A stretch of 11,535 nt of DNA from assembly GCA_030147325.1 (NCBI GenBank), contig JASLAA010000089.1, forward strand, positions 1-11,535, written 5' to 3'. The notes under the pieces are model-generated. The model searched no databases, was not told the origin of the DNA, and saw nothing but the letters and a program-made list of their open reading frames with translations. Origin of the DNA: Arthrobacter sp. GTDB lineage: Bacteria; Actinomycetota; Actinomycetes; Actinomycetales; Micrococcaceae. Numbering within the stretch: position 1 is the first letter of the stretch; the number at the start of each line of letters is the position of its first letter. A program made the position numbers and the translations under genes. Shown here piece after piece: positions 1 through 5,428 of the stretch.

Positions 1-212
1 CCCATGGTCAGGGTGAGGATGGCGAACACGGTGATGTAGAAGCGGCGGCGGCGGGTGAGGAGGCCTTCCTTGCGGACCTGCTTGAGCAGTACCGAGTAGG
101 AGGCGACGACGTCGTTCGGCCTGGAGATACGGACAGTACGCGGGGCAGCACCAACACCCCTGGGGGGTCCGTCGATCGTGTCGACGCCTGCGGCATTCGC
201 GGTCTCGCTCAT
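1..212 (-). CDS. Probable fatty acid desaturase, N-terminal part (runs off the left edge)
   Basis: About 70 N-terminal residues are visible, starting MSETANAAG. After a disordered, Pro/Gly-rich first 27 residues comes a segment with YSVLLKQVRKEGLLTRRRRR at about 39-58, then the start of a hydrophobic helix (FYITVFAILTLTM). A Y..L...V...GLL.RR block just before the first membrane helix is typical of the N-terminus of membrane di-iron fatty acid desaturases from actinobacteria; that is family knowledge. The diagnostic His boxes lie outside the window, so the call is inference from this short match. The ATG at 212-210 is preceded on the minus strand by GAAGGA, eight bases upstream, which is a good Shine-Dalgarno and fixes the start. 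A candidate promoter lies about 200 bases upstream, so the mRNA leader would be long. The product would sit in the cytoplasmic membrane. Other membrane proteins remain possible. Confidence 0.5.
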   Translation of the reverse strand, partial: MSETANAAGVDTIDGPPRGVGAAPRTVRISRPNDVVASYSVLLKQVRKEGLLTRRRRFYITVFAILTLTM

Positions 213-270
213 GGTTCTGGTCCTTCGATGCTGAGTCTGGCGGGGGAAGGGTTGCCGACGGTCGTCCTGC

Positions 271-288
271 CCATGCGGGCATCCCACC
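271..288. repeat. Direct repeat copy 1 (CCATGCGGGC-TCCC-CC)
   Basis: The 18 bases at 271-288 match 481-498 with two differences (A/G at the 11th and 16th bases), in the same orientation and exactly 210 bases apart. Copy 2 lies just before the SRPBCC terminator hairpin; copy 1 lies in the predicted desaturase leader. Function is unknown. It could be a duplicated regulatory element or chance in GC-rich DNA. Confidence 0.4.
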
Positions 289-417
289 ACGACGGGACAT
301 GGGGTTATCGGCGAGGTGTACCAGCGCGGAACCAGGGGTTCGGGGAGTCGCGAGCGACTTCGGCGCTGTGGAGGGGATCCGTCGGCAGAGTGCCCCCGGC
401 AGGACTCTACGGATCGG

Positions 418-446
418 ATCCTACGGTGTAGACGGGGGAGTAGCAA
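418..446 (-). promoter_or_regulatory. Candidate sigma70-type promoter for the desaturase gene
   Basis: On the minus strand, TTGCTA (446-441) is followed by a 17-base spacer and TAGGAT (423-418). Each hexamer matches the sigma70 consensus at four of six positions, with ideal spacing. Transcription would start near 411, giving a leader of about 200 bases. The -35 end abuts the ACTAAGC element at 446-457. The match is by eye only. Confidence 0.45.
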
Positions 447-457
447 GTCGGCTTAGT
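446..457 (-). promoter_or_regulatory. ACTAAGCCGACT element, copy A
   Basis: Minus-strand ACTAAGCCGACT overlaps the -35 of the candidate desaturase promoter by one base. Eleven of twelve bases match the element at 1485-1496 in front of the SRPBCC gene, on the same strand. This AT-richer motif stands out in GC-rich surroundings. It may be an operator or part of an alternative promoter shared by the two genes. Confidence 0.35.
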
Positions 458-480
458 ACCTCGGGGAGGCGTTCGCCGTG

Positions 481-498
481 CCATGCGGGCGTCCCGCC
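481..498. repeat. Direct repeat copy 2 (CCATGCGGGC-TCCC-CC)
   Basis: Second copy of the 18-base repeat described at 271-288, sixteen of eighteen bases identical. It ends three bases before the terminator hairpin at 502-546. Confidence 0.4.
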
Positions 499-501
499 GT
501 A

Positions 502-546
502 ACGGACGAGCCACTTCTCCCCGAGGGGAAGAAGTGGCTCGTCCGT
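502..546 (-). terminator. Strong hairpin, transcription terminator of the SRPBCC gene
   Basis: ACGGACGAGCCACTTC (502-517) pairs perfectly over 16 bp with 531-546. The interior TCCCC/GGGGA can extend the stem after a one-base bulge. It lies 50 bases past the SRPBCC stop codon. There is no T-run on either side, which is common in actinobacterial terminators. With no plus-strand gene to serve, it most likely ends minus-strand transcription and separates this gene from the desaturase downstream. Confidence 0.8.
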
Positions 547-596
547 CCGGTACCGAAGGGTGCTGCGTCCGCAGGCCCTCGGCAGGTGCTGCTGGG

Positions 597-1427
597 CTAG
601 AAGGCGGCCCCGCCCGCCGGCCGGCCTTTGCCCTGCTGCTGGTCCTCCACGGAGGTGACACCGGCGCCCGGTTCCCCTCCGGAAGATCCCGGCAGCGTGG
701 GGTCCTCGCCCTCGACGGGGAGCAGGGTGCTTTCGGTGCTGGGGGAGAGAACGCTGTCCTCGGCCGGGTAGCTGTCAACAGCGGGGGTCAGGGTGACATC
801 AGCGCCGACCTCGGCTGCCTCGTCGTGGTTCTTCCTGCCGGCCGCGACACCGACGACGGCGGCGGCAGCAGCGAGCCCGACGCCGGCGGCGACCTTGCCC
901 GACACGCCTGCCTTGCCGCTGTCGCCACTGGATGCGGCCGCTGCTTCGACTCCGGGCGCTCCGGCCGGCGTACCGGATCCTACCGTTCCGCGCCAGGCGC
1001 CGGTGGCGTACCCCTCATCCTCGATGAAGGCCTTGAACCGGTTCAGGTCCGCCTCCGCCTGGTTCTCGACCACGTTGAGCTTGTCGCCGATCTTCTCCAC
1101 CAGGCCTTCGGGCGTGTACTCGAGGACGAGGTGGACCTGCGTCTGTCCGCCACCGACGTCCTCGAAGGAGACCGCCCCCGCGTTCGTCGCGCCTTCCGTC
1201 GCAGCCCATGACACCTTCGTGTCAGGCACCTGCTCCAGGATCACGGCGTCCCACTGGCGGCGGACGCCACCGATCTCCACGATCCAGTTCAGTCGCTCGT
1301 CGTCGAGCTGCGTGACTTTCCTGACGCCCCCCATGAAGTGGGGGAATTCCTCGAACTGGGTCCACTGGTTGTAGGCGATGCTCACCGGGACGTTGACCAG
1401 GATGTTCTTCTCGACCTTCGTGCTCAT
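597..1427 (-). CDS. SRPBCC family (cyclase/dehydrase, Coq10-like) protein with hydrophobic segment and acidic tail
   Basis: 276 residues. Residues 1-148 form an SRPBCC/START-like domain. Marker stretches are AYNQWTQFEEFPHFMGGV (19-35), the LDDERLNWIVEIGG region (41-54), GATNAGAVSF (79-88), YTPEGLVEKIGD (104-115) and TGAWRG (142-147). This matches the cyclase/dehydrase subfamily often carried by actinobacteria with stress genes (family knowledge). The domain makes a deep hydrophobic ligand pocket; no reaction can be assigned. A Gly/Ala-rich linker follows, then an apolar stretch VAAGVGLAAAAAVVGVAA (179-196) that could be a weak membrane anchor. The last 75 residues are acidic and disordered-looking. 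The ATG is preceded by GAAGGAG five bases upstream, a strong Shine-Dalgarno. The gene is transcribed alone, with a hairpin terminator downstream and a divergent neighbour (the aldo/keto reductase) upstream. Domain call firm; function unknown. Confidence 0.85.
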   Translation of the reverse strand: MSTKVEKNILVNVPVSIAYNQWTQFEEFPHFMGGVRKVTQLDDERLNWIVEIGGVRRQWDAVILEQVPDTKVSWAATEGATNAGAVSFEDVGGGQTQVHLVLEYTPEGLVEKIGDKLNVVENQAEADLNRFKAFIEDEGYATGAWRGTVGSGTPAGAPGVEAAAASSGDSGKAGVSGKVAAGVGLAAAAAVVGVAAGRKNHDEAAEVGADVTLTPAVDSYPAEDSVLSPSTESTLLPVEGEDPTLPGSSGGEPGAGVTSVEDQQQGKGRPAGGAAF

Positions 1428-1484
1428 GGCGTCTCCTTCGGGTACGAACTACGGATGTTCCGTCGGCTGAGGGGATCAACCATC

Positions 1485-1499
1485 AGTCTGCTTAGTATA
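1485..1499 (-). promoter_or_regulatory. -10 box and ACTAAGC element (copy B) upstream of the SRPBCC gene
   Basis: On the minus strand TATACT (1499-1494) matches the -10 consensus at five of six positions. It runs into ACTAAGCAGACT (1496-1485), which is eleven of twelve identical to the element at 446-457. Transcription would start near 1487, giving a leader of about 60 bases to the ATG at 1427. At 17-base spacing the -35 would be GTAGCC, a poor match lying inside the inverted repeat at 1502-1530. That suggests an activator, an alternative sigma factor or a repressor site. Confidence 0.45.
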
Positions 1500-1501
1500 C
1501 C

Positions 1502-1530
1502 GCGGTGGGGTGCGACGGCTACCCCACCGC
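1502..1530. promoter_or_regulatory. Perfect 10-bp inverted repeat between divergent genes, candidate operator
   Basis: GCGGTGGGGT (1502-1511) and ACCCCACCGC (1521-1530) are perfect inverted repeats around a 9-base spacer. They lie between the SRPBCC gene (minus) and the aldo/keto reductase gene (plus). The element covers the -35 area for the minus-strand -10 at 1494-1499, and sits 33 to 61 bases before the reductase start. No gene ends here, so a terminator is unlikely. A dimeric regulator site controlling one or both genes fits best. Confidence 0.55.
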
Positions 1531-1550
1531 ACTCCGGCGACTCACTCACC

Positions 1551-1556
1551 TACGAT
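1551..1556 (+). promoter_or_regulatory. -10 box TACGAT, leaderless start of the aldo/keto reductase gene
   Basis: TACGAT is followed by six bases and then the ATG at 1563, so transcription would begin at or next to the A of the start codon. No Shine-Dalgarno precedes the ATG. This is the usual layout of leaderless actinobacterial genes. Confidence 0.55.
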
Positions 1557-1562
1557 GAATCC

Positions 1563-2609
1563 ATGACCTTCCACCCTGCTGATGACCGTTACGAGAAGAT
1601 GCCGTACCGCCGTGTCGGGAGGAGCGGCCTGCAGTTGCCCGCGGTCTCCCTGGGCCTGTGGCACAACTTCGGGGACGACAAGGCCTTCGATACGCAGCGG
1701 GACATCCTGCGGCGAGCCTTCGATCTCGGGGTCACGCACTTCGACCTCGCCAACAACTACGGCCCGCCGTACGGGAGTGCCGAGACGAACTTCGGGCGGC
1801 ATCTGAAGGACGACTTCCGCCCGTTCCGTGACGAGCTGGTGATTTCGACCAAGGCCGGGTACGACATGTGGCCGGGCCCGTACGGGAATCTCGGGTCGCG
1901 GAAGTACCTGCTCGCGAGCCTGGATCAGTCGCTCGACCGGATGGGCCTGGACTATGTGGACATCTTCTACAGTCACCGGCCGGATCCGGAGACCCCGCTG
2001 GAGGAGACCATGGGGGCCCTCGACACCGCCGTGCGGTCGGGACGGGCCCTCTACGCGGGCATCAGTTCCTACTCTCCGGAGCGGACGCTGGAGGCCGCGG
2101 CGATCCTCGCGGATCTCGGCACCCCGCTGCTGATCCACCAGCCGTCGTACTCGATGCTGAACCGGTGGACGGAGAACGGGGAGCCCAACCTGTTCGAGGC
2201 ACTGGAGCAGGTGGGGGCGGGCTCGATCGCGTTCTCGCCCCTGGCGCAGGGTCTGCTGACCGGCAGGTACCTCCACGGGATTCCCGAGGATTCGCGGGCA
2301 GCGGCCCACAAGTCGCTGGACGCGGGCCAGCTCAGTGAGGAGAACCTGGGGCGGATCCGGGGTCTGAACGACATCGCTCAGGGGCGTGGGCAGAGCCTTG
2401 CGCAGCTGGCCATCGCGTGGATCCTGCGCCCGCAGGTCAAGGGGACGCCGGTGACGTCGGCGTTGATCGGCGCGTCGAGTGTCACCCAGTTGGAGGACAG
2501 CCTGGCGGCGGTGGGCAACCTCGCGTTCACGTCGGAGGAGTTGCACGCGATCGACGAGTTCGCCGTCGAGTCCGACATCAACCTCTGGGCGAGCGCCCTC
2601 GAGGCCTGA
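1563..2609 (+). CDS. Aldo/keto reductase, YghZ (L-glyceraldehyde 3-phosphate reductase) type
   Basis: 348 residues, almost the length of E. coli YghZ (346). Aldo/keto reductases use NADPH to reduce aldehydes in the cytosol; YghZ detoxifies L-glyceraldehyde 3-phosphate and methylglyoxal (family knowledge). The catalytic tetrad is visible: D61 and Y66 in FDLANNYGPPYGSAE, K97 in STKAG and H138 in FYSHRPD. The subfamily marks YGSAETNFGRHL, HQPSYSMLNRW and FSPLAQGLLTGRYL are also present. The C-terminal cofactor site is seen in the ALIGASSVTQLEDSL block. The frame is open further upstream to 1338, but that part overlaps the SRPBCC gene. The ATG at 1563 begins the family similarity and has a well-placed -10 box. 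Its TGA overlaps the next ATG (TGATG), so it is cotranscribed with the GNAT gene. The exact substrate is inferred. Confidence 0.92.
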   Translation: MTFHPADDRYEKMPYRRVGRSGLQLPAVSLGLWHNFGDDKAFDTQRDILRRAFDLGVTHFDLANNYGPPYGSAETNFGRHLKDDFRPFRDELVISTKAGYDMWPGPYGNLGSRKYLLASLDQSLDRMGLDYVDIFYSHRPDPETPLEETMGALDTAVRSGRALYAGISSYSPERTLEAAAILADLGTPLLIHQPSYSMLNRWTENGEPNLFEALEQVGAGSIAFSPLAQGLLTGRYLHGIPEDSRAAAHKSLDAGQLSEENLGRIRGLNDIAQGRGQSLAQLAIAWILRPQVKGTPVTSALIGASSVTQLEDSLAAVGNLAFTSEELHAIDEFAVESDINLWASALEA

Positions 2610-3154
2610 TGCTGCGGTTCCGGACGGCAGTCCCCGACGACTGGCCCGCCATCTGGGACATCATGGAACCGGTGATCAGGGCGGGCGAGACCTATTGCTG
2701 GGACACCACGATGAGCGAGGAAGCCGCTCGGCGTGAATGGTTGCCCGGTCCGACGGGAGGCGATCCGACGCTGTCCGTTGTCGTCGCGGTCGAGGTGGAG
2801 ACGGCGTCGGCCGCAGGGAACACGGAGGGCTCCGGGCAGGCGCGCATCGTCGGCACTGCCCAGGTGCACGCGAACCGCGGCGGGAACGGCGCCCACGTGG
2901 CGAACGCCTCCTTCCTCGTCGCCGCGGACGCCGGAGGCAGGGGCGTGGGCAGGGCCCTCGCCCATCACGTCCTGGACCGGGCACGGTCGGAGGGCTACAG
3001 CGCCATGCAGTTCAACGCCGTCGTCGGGACGAACGCCCGGGCCGTCGCGCTGTGGACCTCTCTCGGCTTCTCCATCATCGGCACCGTGCCCGGGGCGTTC
3101 GTCCACCCCGTGGCAGGGCCGACCGGGCTCCACATCATGCATCGCGTCCTCTGA
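2609..3154 (+). CDS. GNAT family N-acetyltransferase
   Basis: 181 residues forming one GNAT domain, which transfers the acetyl group of acetyl-CoA to an amine. The fold order is visible: LRFRTAVPDDWPAIWDIM (2-19), AGETYCWD (25-32), the motif A strand with NASFLVAADAGGRGVGRAL (99-117) whose RGVG binds acetyl-CoA pyrophosphate, and the motif B region with NARAVALWTSLGF (142-154) followed by GTVPGAF. This resembles the phosphinothricin/amino-acid acetyltransferase-like branch, but the substrate cannot be read from the sequence. The residue 62-76 insert is low in complexity. The start overlaps the upstream reductase stop by one base (TGATG), with a weak GAGG four bases before it, so translation is probably coupled. 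An upstream extension to 2417 lies inside the reductase gene and is rejected. Confidence 0.85.
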   Translation: MLRFRTAVPDDWPAIWDIMEPVIRAGETYCWDTTMSEEAARREWLPGPTGGDPTLSVVVAVEVETASAAGNTEGSGQARIVGTAQVHANRGGNGAHVANASFLVAADAGGRGVGRALAHHVLDRARSEGYSAMQFNAVVGTNARAVALWTSLGFSIIGTVPGAFVHPVAGPTGLHIMHRVL

Positions 3155-3183
3155 CCCTGTGGTCGACGGGCCGCTTCGAGGAT

Positions 3184-3189
3184 CAGAAT
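3184..3189 (+). promoter_or_regulatory. -10-like box CAGAAT, leaderless start of the aldolase gene
   Basis: CAGAAT is followed by six bases and the ATG at 3196. The nearest purine-rich stretch (GAGGA) is 13 bases from the start, too far for a Shine-Dalgarno. The sequence CAGAATGGG recurs before alr. A separate transcript from this site is inferred; read-through from the GNAT gene (41-base gap) is also possible. Confidence 0.4.
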
Positions 3190-3195
3190 GGGGAC

Positions 3196-3999
3196 ATGAC
3201 GATGCCCACTCCCCTCCATGACCCGCTGCTCGGCGCCTGGGCCACGCTGGGTGAGCCCCGCCTGACCAACGAACTCGCGCTGTCCGGTCTCGGGTGGGTG
3301 GGGCTCGACGCGCAGCACGGCCACTTCGACGACCGGTCCCTGCGCGAGACCCTCGGTTCCCAGCCCGTCGGTGCCGCGCCCCGCCTCGTGCGGGTCGCCT
3401 CGAACAATGCCGAGCTCATCGGACGAGCCCTCGATGCAGGGGCTGACGGCGTGATCGTCCCACTCGTCAGCACGGTCGCCGACGCGGAGGCGGCTGCGGC
3501 GGCGAGCCACTATCCACCGCGTGGTGCCCGAAGCTGGGGGCCGCTGCACGGCAGCCGACCCGTCCACAGCCCGGGGTCCGACGGCGGCCGGCATGCGGTT
3601 CCGCTGTGCTCGGTGATGATCGAGACGGCTGAGGCGCTGGAAGCCGTCGGGGAGATCGCCGCCGTCCCCGGCATCGACATGATCTTCGTCGGTCCGTTCG
3701 ACCTGTCCCTGGCGCTGGGCCTGGAGGTCGACGGGATGCTCGGGGCTCAGGGCGACGCTGCGCCGCTCGCCCGGATCGTGTCGGCCTGCAGTGCCGCCGG
3801 GATCGAAGCCGGCGCCTACGCCGGAACCGCGGAGCGGGCCGCGGTCCTGGCGGCCGCAGGTTTCCGGTGGATCGCCTCCACCACGGACGTCGGGCTCCTG
3901 GCTCTCGGCATCGAGTCGCTGCGACACCAGCCGTTCCTCGCAGCCGACCGGGATCAGTCGGCCCAGGACTCCTTCAGCGCGGGGAACGCCTCCTCGTAG
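3196..3999 (+). CDS. HpcH/HpaI-type class II aldolase/citrate lyase family protein
   Basis: 267 residues, the usual length of the family, which cleaves or forms 2-oxo-acid C-C bonds (for example 2-keto-3-deoxy sugar acids, 4-hydroxy-2-oxoheptanedioate) with a divalent metal. Visible marks are WVGLDAQHG with the base-type His (H41), the substrate Arg R66 in RVASN, DAGADGVIVPLVSTVADAEAA, YPPRGARSWGP at 106-116, the metal ligand E143 in MIETAEAL, and the second ligand D169 in MIFVGPFDLSLALG. The GLDAQHG replaces the more usual acidic D.EHG, a small deviation. The active site looks complete. An open extension to 2737 covers the GNAT gene in another frame and is rejected. The last 46 bases overlap the 3' end of the convergent GH4 gene. 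The substrate is unknown; sugar-acid breakdown would suit the neighbouring sugar genes (inference). Confidence 0.9.
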   Translation: MTMPTPLHDPLLGAWATLGEPRLTNELALSGLGWVGLDAQHGHFDDRSLRETLGSQPVGAAPRLVRVASNNAELIGRALDAGADGVIVPLVSTVADAEAAAAASHYPPRGARSWGPLHGSRPVHSPGSDGGRHAVPLCSVMIETAEALEAVGEIAAVPGIDMIFVGPFDLSLALGLEVDGMLGAQGDAAPLARIVSACSAAGIEAGAYAGTAERAAVLAAAGFRWIASTTDVGLLALGIESLRHQPFLAADRDQSAQDSFSAGNASS

Positions 4000-5351
4000 C
4001 CGACGAGCACCCGCGCGGCCGCATGGAAGGAGTCGACGAGCGGATGGCCGGCGAGAGCGCGCAGCGCCGCGTCCCGATCCCCGTGCACAGCGGCGCGGAT
4101 CGTATCCTGCTCCACCGCCTTCACGGCCGCCAGCAGACCCAGCTGGTGCGTCGTCACCGGAGCGGTCGGCATCGGCCGCGCACCGGTCGCATCGACCACG
4201 GACGGCACCTCGACGACGGCGTCCACCGGCAGTTCCGGGATCGTGGACCCGTTGCGCACGTTCAGGATCAGCTCCGCGTGCCGTCCCGTGAGCACTGACC
4301 GCATGACCTCGAGGGCGATGCGCTCATACCCTCCGCCCGCCAGATCGGCCTCGTCCCGTTCCTCGGCTCCGGTCCGGGCCTCCGCCAGGTAGCCCGACTC
4401 GCGCTCGCGCCGGGCGTCCTCCCACGCGGCGAGCGGATCCGGATCCGCGAGGAGGCGCGGGTACAGGCCCTGCTGCTGGTCCCGGAGTACCTCGCCGCGG
4501 GTCCGGTCCGCGGCACGGATGGACCGCAGTGCCTCCCGGTGGAAGTAGTAGTAGAACAGGTATTCGTTGGGCAGGGCGCCGAGGACCCGCAGGAGGTCCG
4601 GTCCGAAGAGGCGGCCCTCCTCGAAACCGGCGAGGCGCAACGGGTCGGCGAGCAGATCGGGGAGCACATCGCCGCCGCCGGGCACGCCGTCCCCGAGCCG
4701 GCGGAGCCAGCCCAGATGGTTCAGCCCCACGTAGTCGACGCCCCTGAGAGAACCACCGAGATCGACGCCGGCAGCGGTGGCCGCCCGCGTCACGAGTCCC
4801 GACGCCGAGTCGCAGATGCCGATGACCCTGCGTCCCAGGATGGCGGCGACGGCTTCGGTCACCATGCCGGCCGGGTTCGTGAAGTTGATCAGCCACGCCT
4901 CCGGGGCCACCGCGCGCATGGTGGTGGCGAGGTGCATCATGTCCGGGATGGAGCGGAGCGCATAGGAGATACCTCCGGCTCCGACGGTCTCCTGGCCGAG
5001 CAGTCCTGCGGACAGCGCCACACGCTCGTCCAGGATCCGGCCCTCGGCGCCGCCACTGCGGACCGCGGCGAACACGACGTCGGCCCCCAGCAGCGCCCGG
5101 TCGAGCCGGTCCTCCACCCTGACCGCCGGCGCCTCGTGCCCCTCGGGCACCATGGCCTGCAGCACGCGGGCGATGGCGTGAGCGCGTCCCCGCTGGGCGT
5201 CCAGGAGCACGACGTCGGACACCAGGCCCGCGAAGGAGCCGCCGGCGAGGGCGCGGTAGACGAGCGGCACGCGGAAGCCTCCGCCGCCCACGATGACGAG
5301 GGTCGCTCCGGTTCCCGTCGAGGAGGGCAACGTTCGTCCTGCTTTCGCCAT
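3954..5351 (-). CDS. GH4 family 6-phospho-glycosidase (6-phospho-beta-glucosidase-like)
   Basis: 465 residues. GH4 enzymes cleave (often phosphorylated) glycosides by an NAD+- and Mn2+-dependent oxidation/elimination route in the cytosol. The N-terminal Rossmann loop is VIVGGGGFRVP (19-29). Further family marks are GQETVGAGGISYALRSIP (119-136), INFTNPAGMVTEA (155-167), the metal-binding Cys C180 in GICDSASG, H212 in VGLNHLGW, and PNEYLFYYYF (261-270) with Y264 as likely catalytic base. All key residues are present, but the loop GGGGFRVP and CDSAS differ from the common GGGS..TP and C..P forms, so the substrate may be unusual. The chosen ATG (5351) lies 32 codons downstream of the open frame's first usable start; the longer form would run into the kinase gene. 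No strong Shine-Dalgarno is seen. It is divergent from the PfkB kinase (77-base gap) and converges with the aldolase (46-base overlap). Confidence 0.88.
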   Translation of the reverse strand: MAKAGRTLPSSTGTGATLVIVGGGGFRVPLVYRALAGGSFAGLVSDVVLLDAQRGRAHAIARVLQAMVPEGHEAPAVRVEDRLDRALLGADVVFAAVRSGGAEGRILDERVALSAGLLGQETVGAGGISYALRSIPDMMHLATTMRAVAPEAWLINFTNPAGMVTEAVAAILGRRVIGICDSASGLVTRAATAAGVDLGGSLRGVDYVGLNHLGWLRRLGDGVPGGGDVLPDLLADPLRLAGFEEGRLFGPDLLRVLGALPNEYLFYYYFHREALRSIRAADRTRGEVLRDQQQGLYPRLLADPDPLAAWEDARRERESGYLAEARTGAEERDEADLAGGGYERIALEVMRSVLTGRHAELILNVRNGSTIPELPVDAVVEVPSVVDATGARPMPTAPVTTHQLGLLAAVKAVEQDTIRAAVHGDRDAALRALAGHPLVDSFHAAARVLVGYEEAFPALKESWAD

Positions 5352-5415
5352 CGTGTGGTCCCGGTCGCGGTGCCGTCGCCGGCCTGCCCGCGTCCCGCAT
5401 CCCTGGTCCTGCAAG

Positions 5416-5421
5416 TATTGT
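5416..5421 (+). promoter_or_regulatory. -10 box TATTGT, leaderless start of the PfkB kinase gene
   Basis: TATTGT is followed by seven bases and the ATG at 5429, without a Shine-Dalgarno. The same bases read GCACAATAC on the other strand and could supply a -10 for the divergent GH4 gene. The two promoters would then overlap in the 77-base gap. Confidence 0.5.
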
Positions 5422-5428
5422 GCCGTAC

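Larger units (their letters stand above)
213..596. other. 384-base gene-free region between the desaturase and SRPBCC genes
   Basis: No convincing protein gene is seen here. It holds, from right to left on the minus strand: the hairpin terminator of the SRPBCC gene (502-546), a candidate promoter for the desaturase gene (418-446), and a leader of about 200 bases. The leader contains a possible 21-codon reading frame (274-209) whose TGA overlaps the desaturase ATG. Two near-identical 18-base direct repeats sit 210 bases apart (271-288 and 481-498). The open frames that cross this stretch lack family resemblance and good start signals. Confidence 0.6.

Noticed and set aside
407..778. Small minus-strand gene in the left intergenic region (123 codons)
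   Set aside because: It overlaps the SRPBCC C-terminus and reads through the hairpin terminator; the composition is shadow-like.
1338..1562. Extension of the aldo/keto reductase into the SRPBCC gene
   Set aside because: It is antisense to the SRPBCC coding start and crosses the promoter region; ATG 1563 gives the family length.
1542..2546. 334-codon minus-strand frame opposite the aldo/keto reductase
   Set aside because: The reductase is complete with all catalytic residues; the antisense frame has no recognisable motif or start signal.
2737..3195. Extension of the aldolase into the GNAT region
   Set aside because: It is an out-of-frame read of the GNAT gene; the aldolase family match begins at ATG 3196.
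2995..3927. 310-codon minus-strand frame opposite the aldolase and end of the GNAT gene
   Set aside because: It is antisense to genes with intact motifs and shows shadow-type composition.
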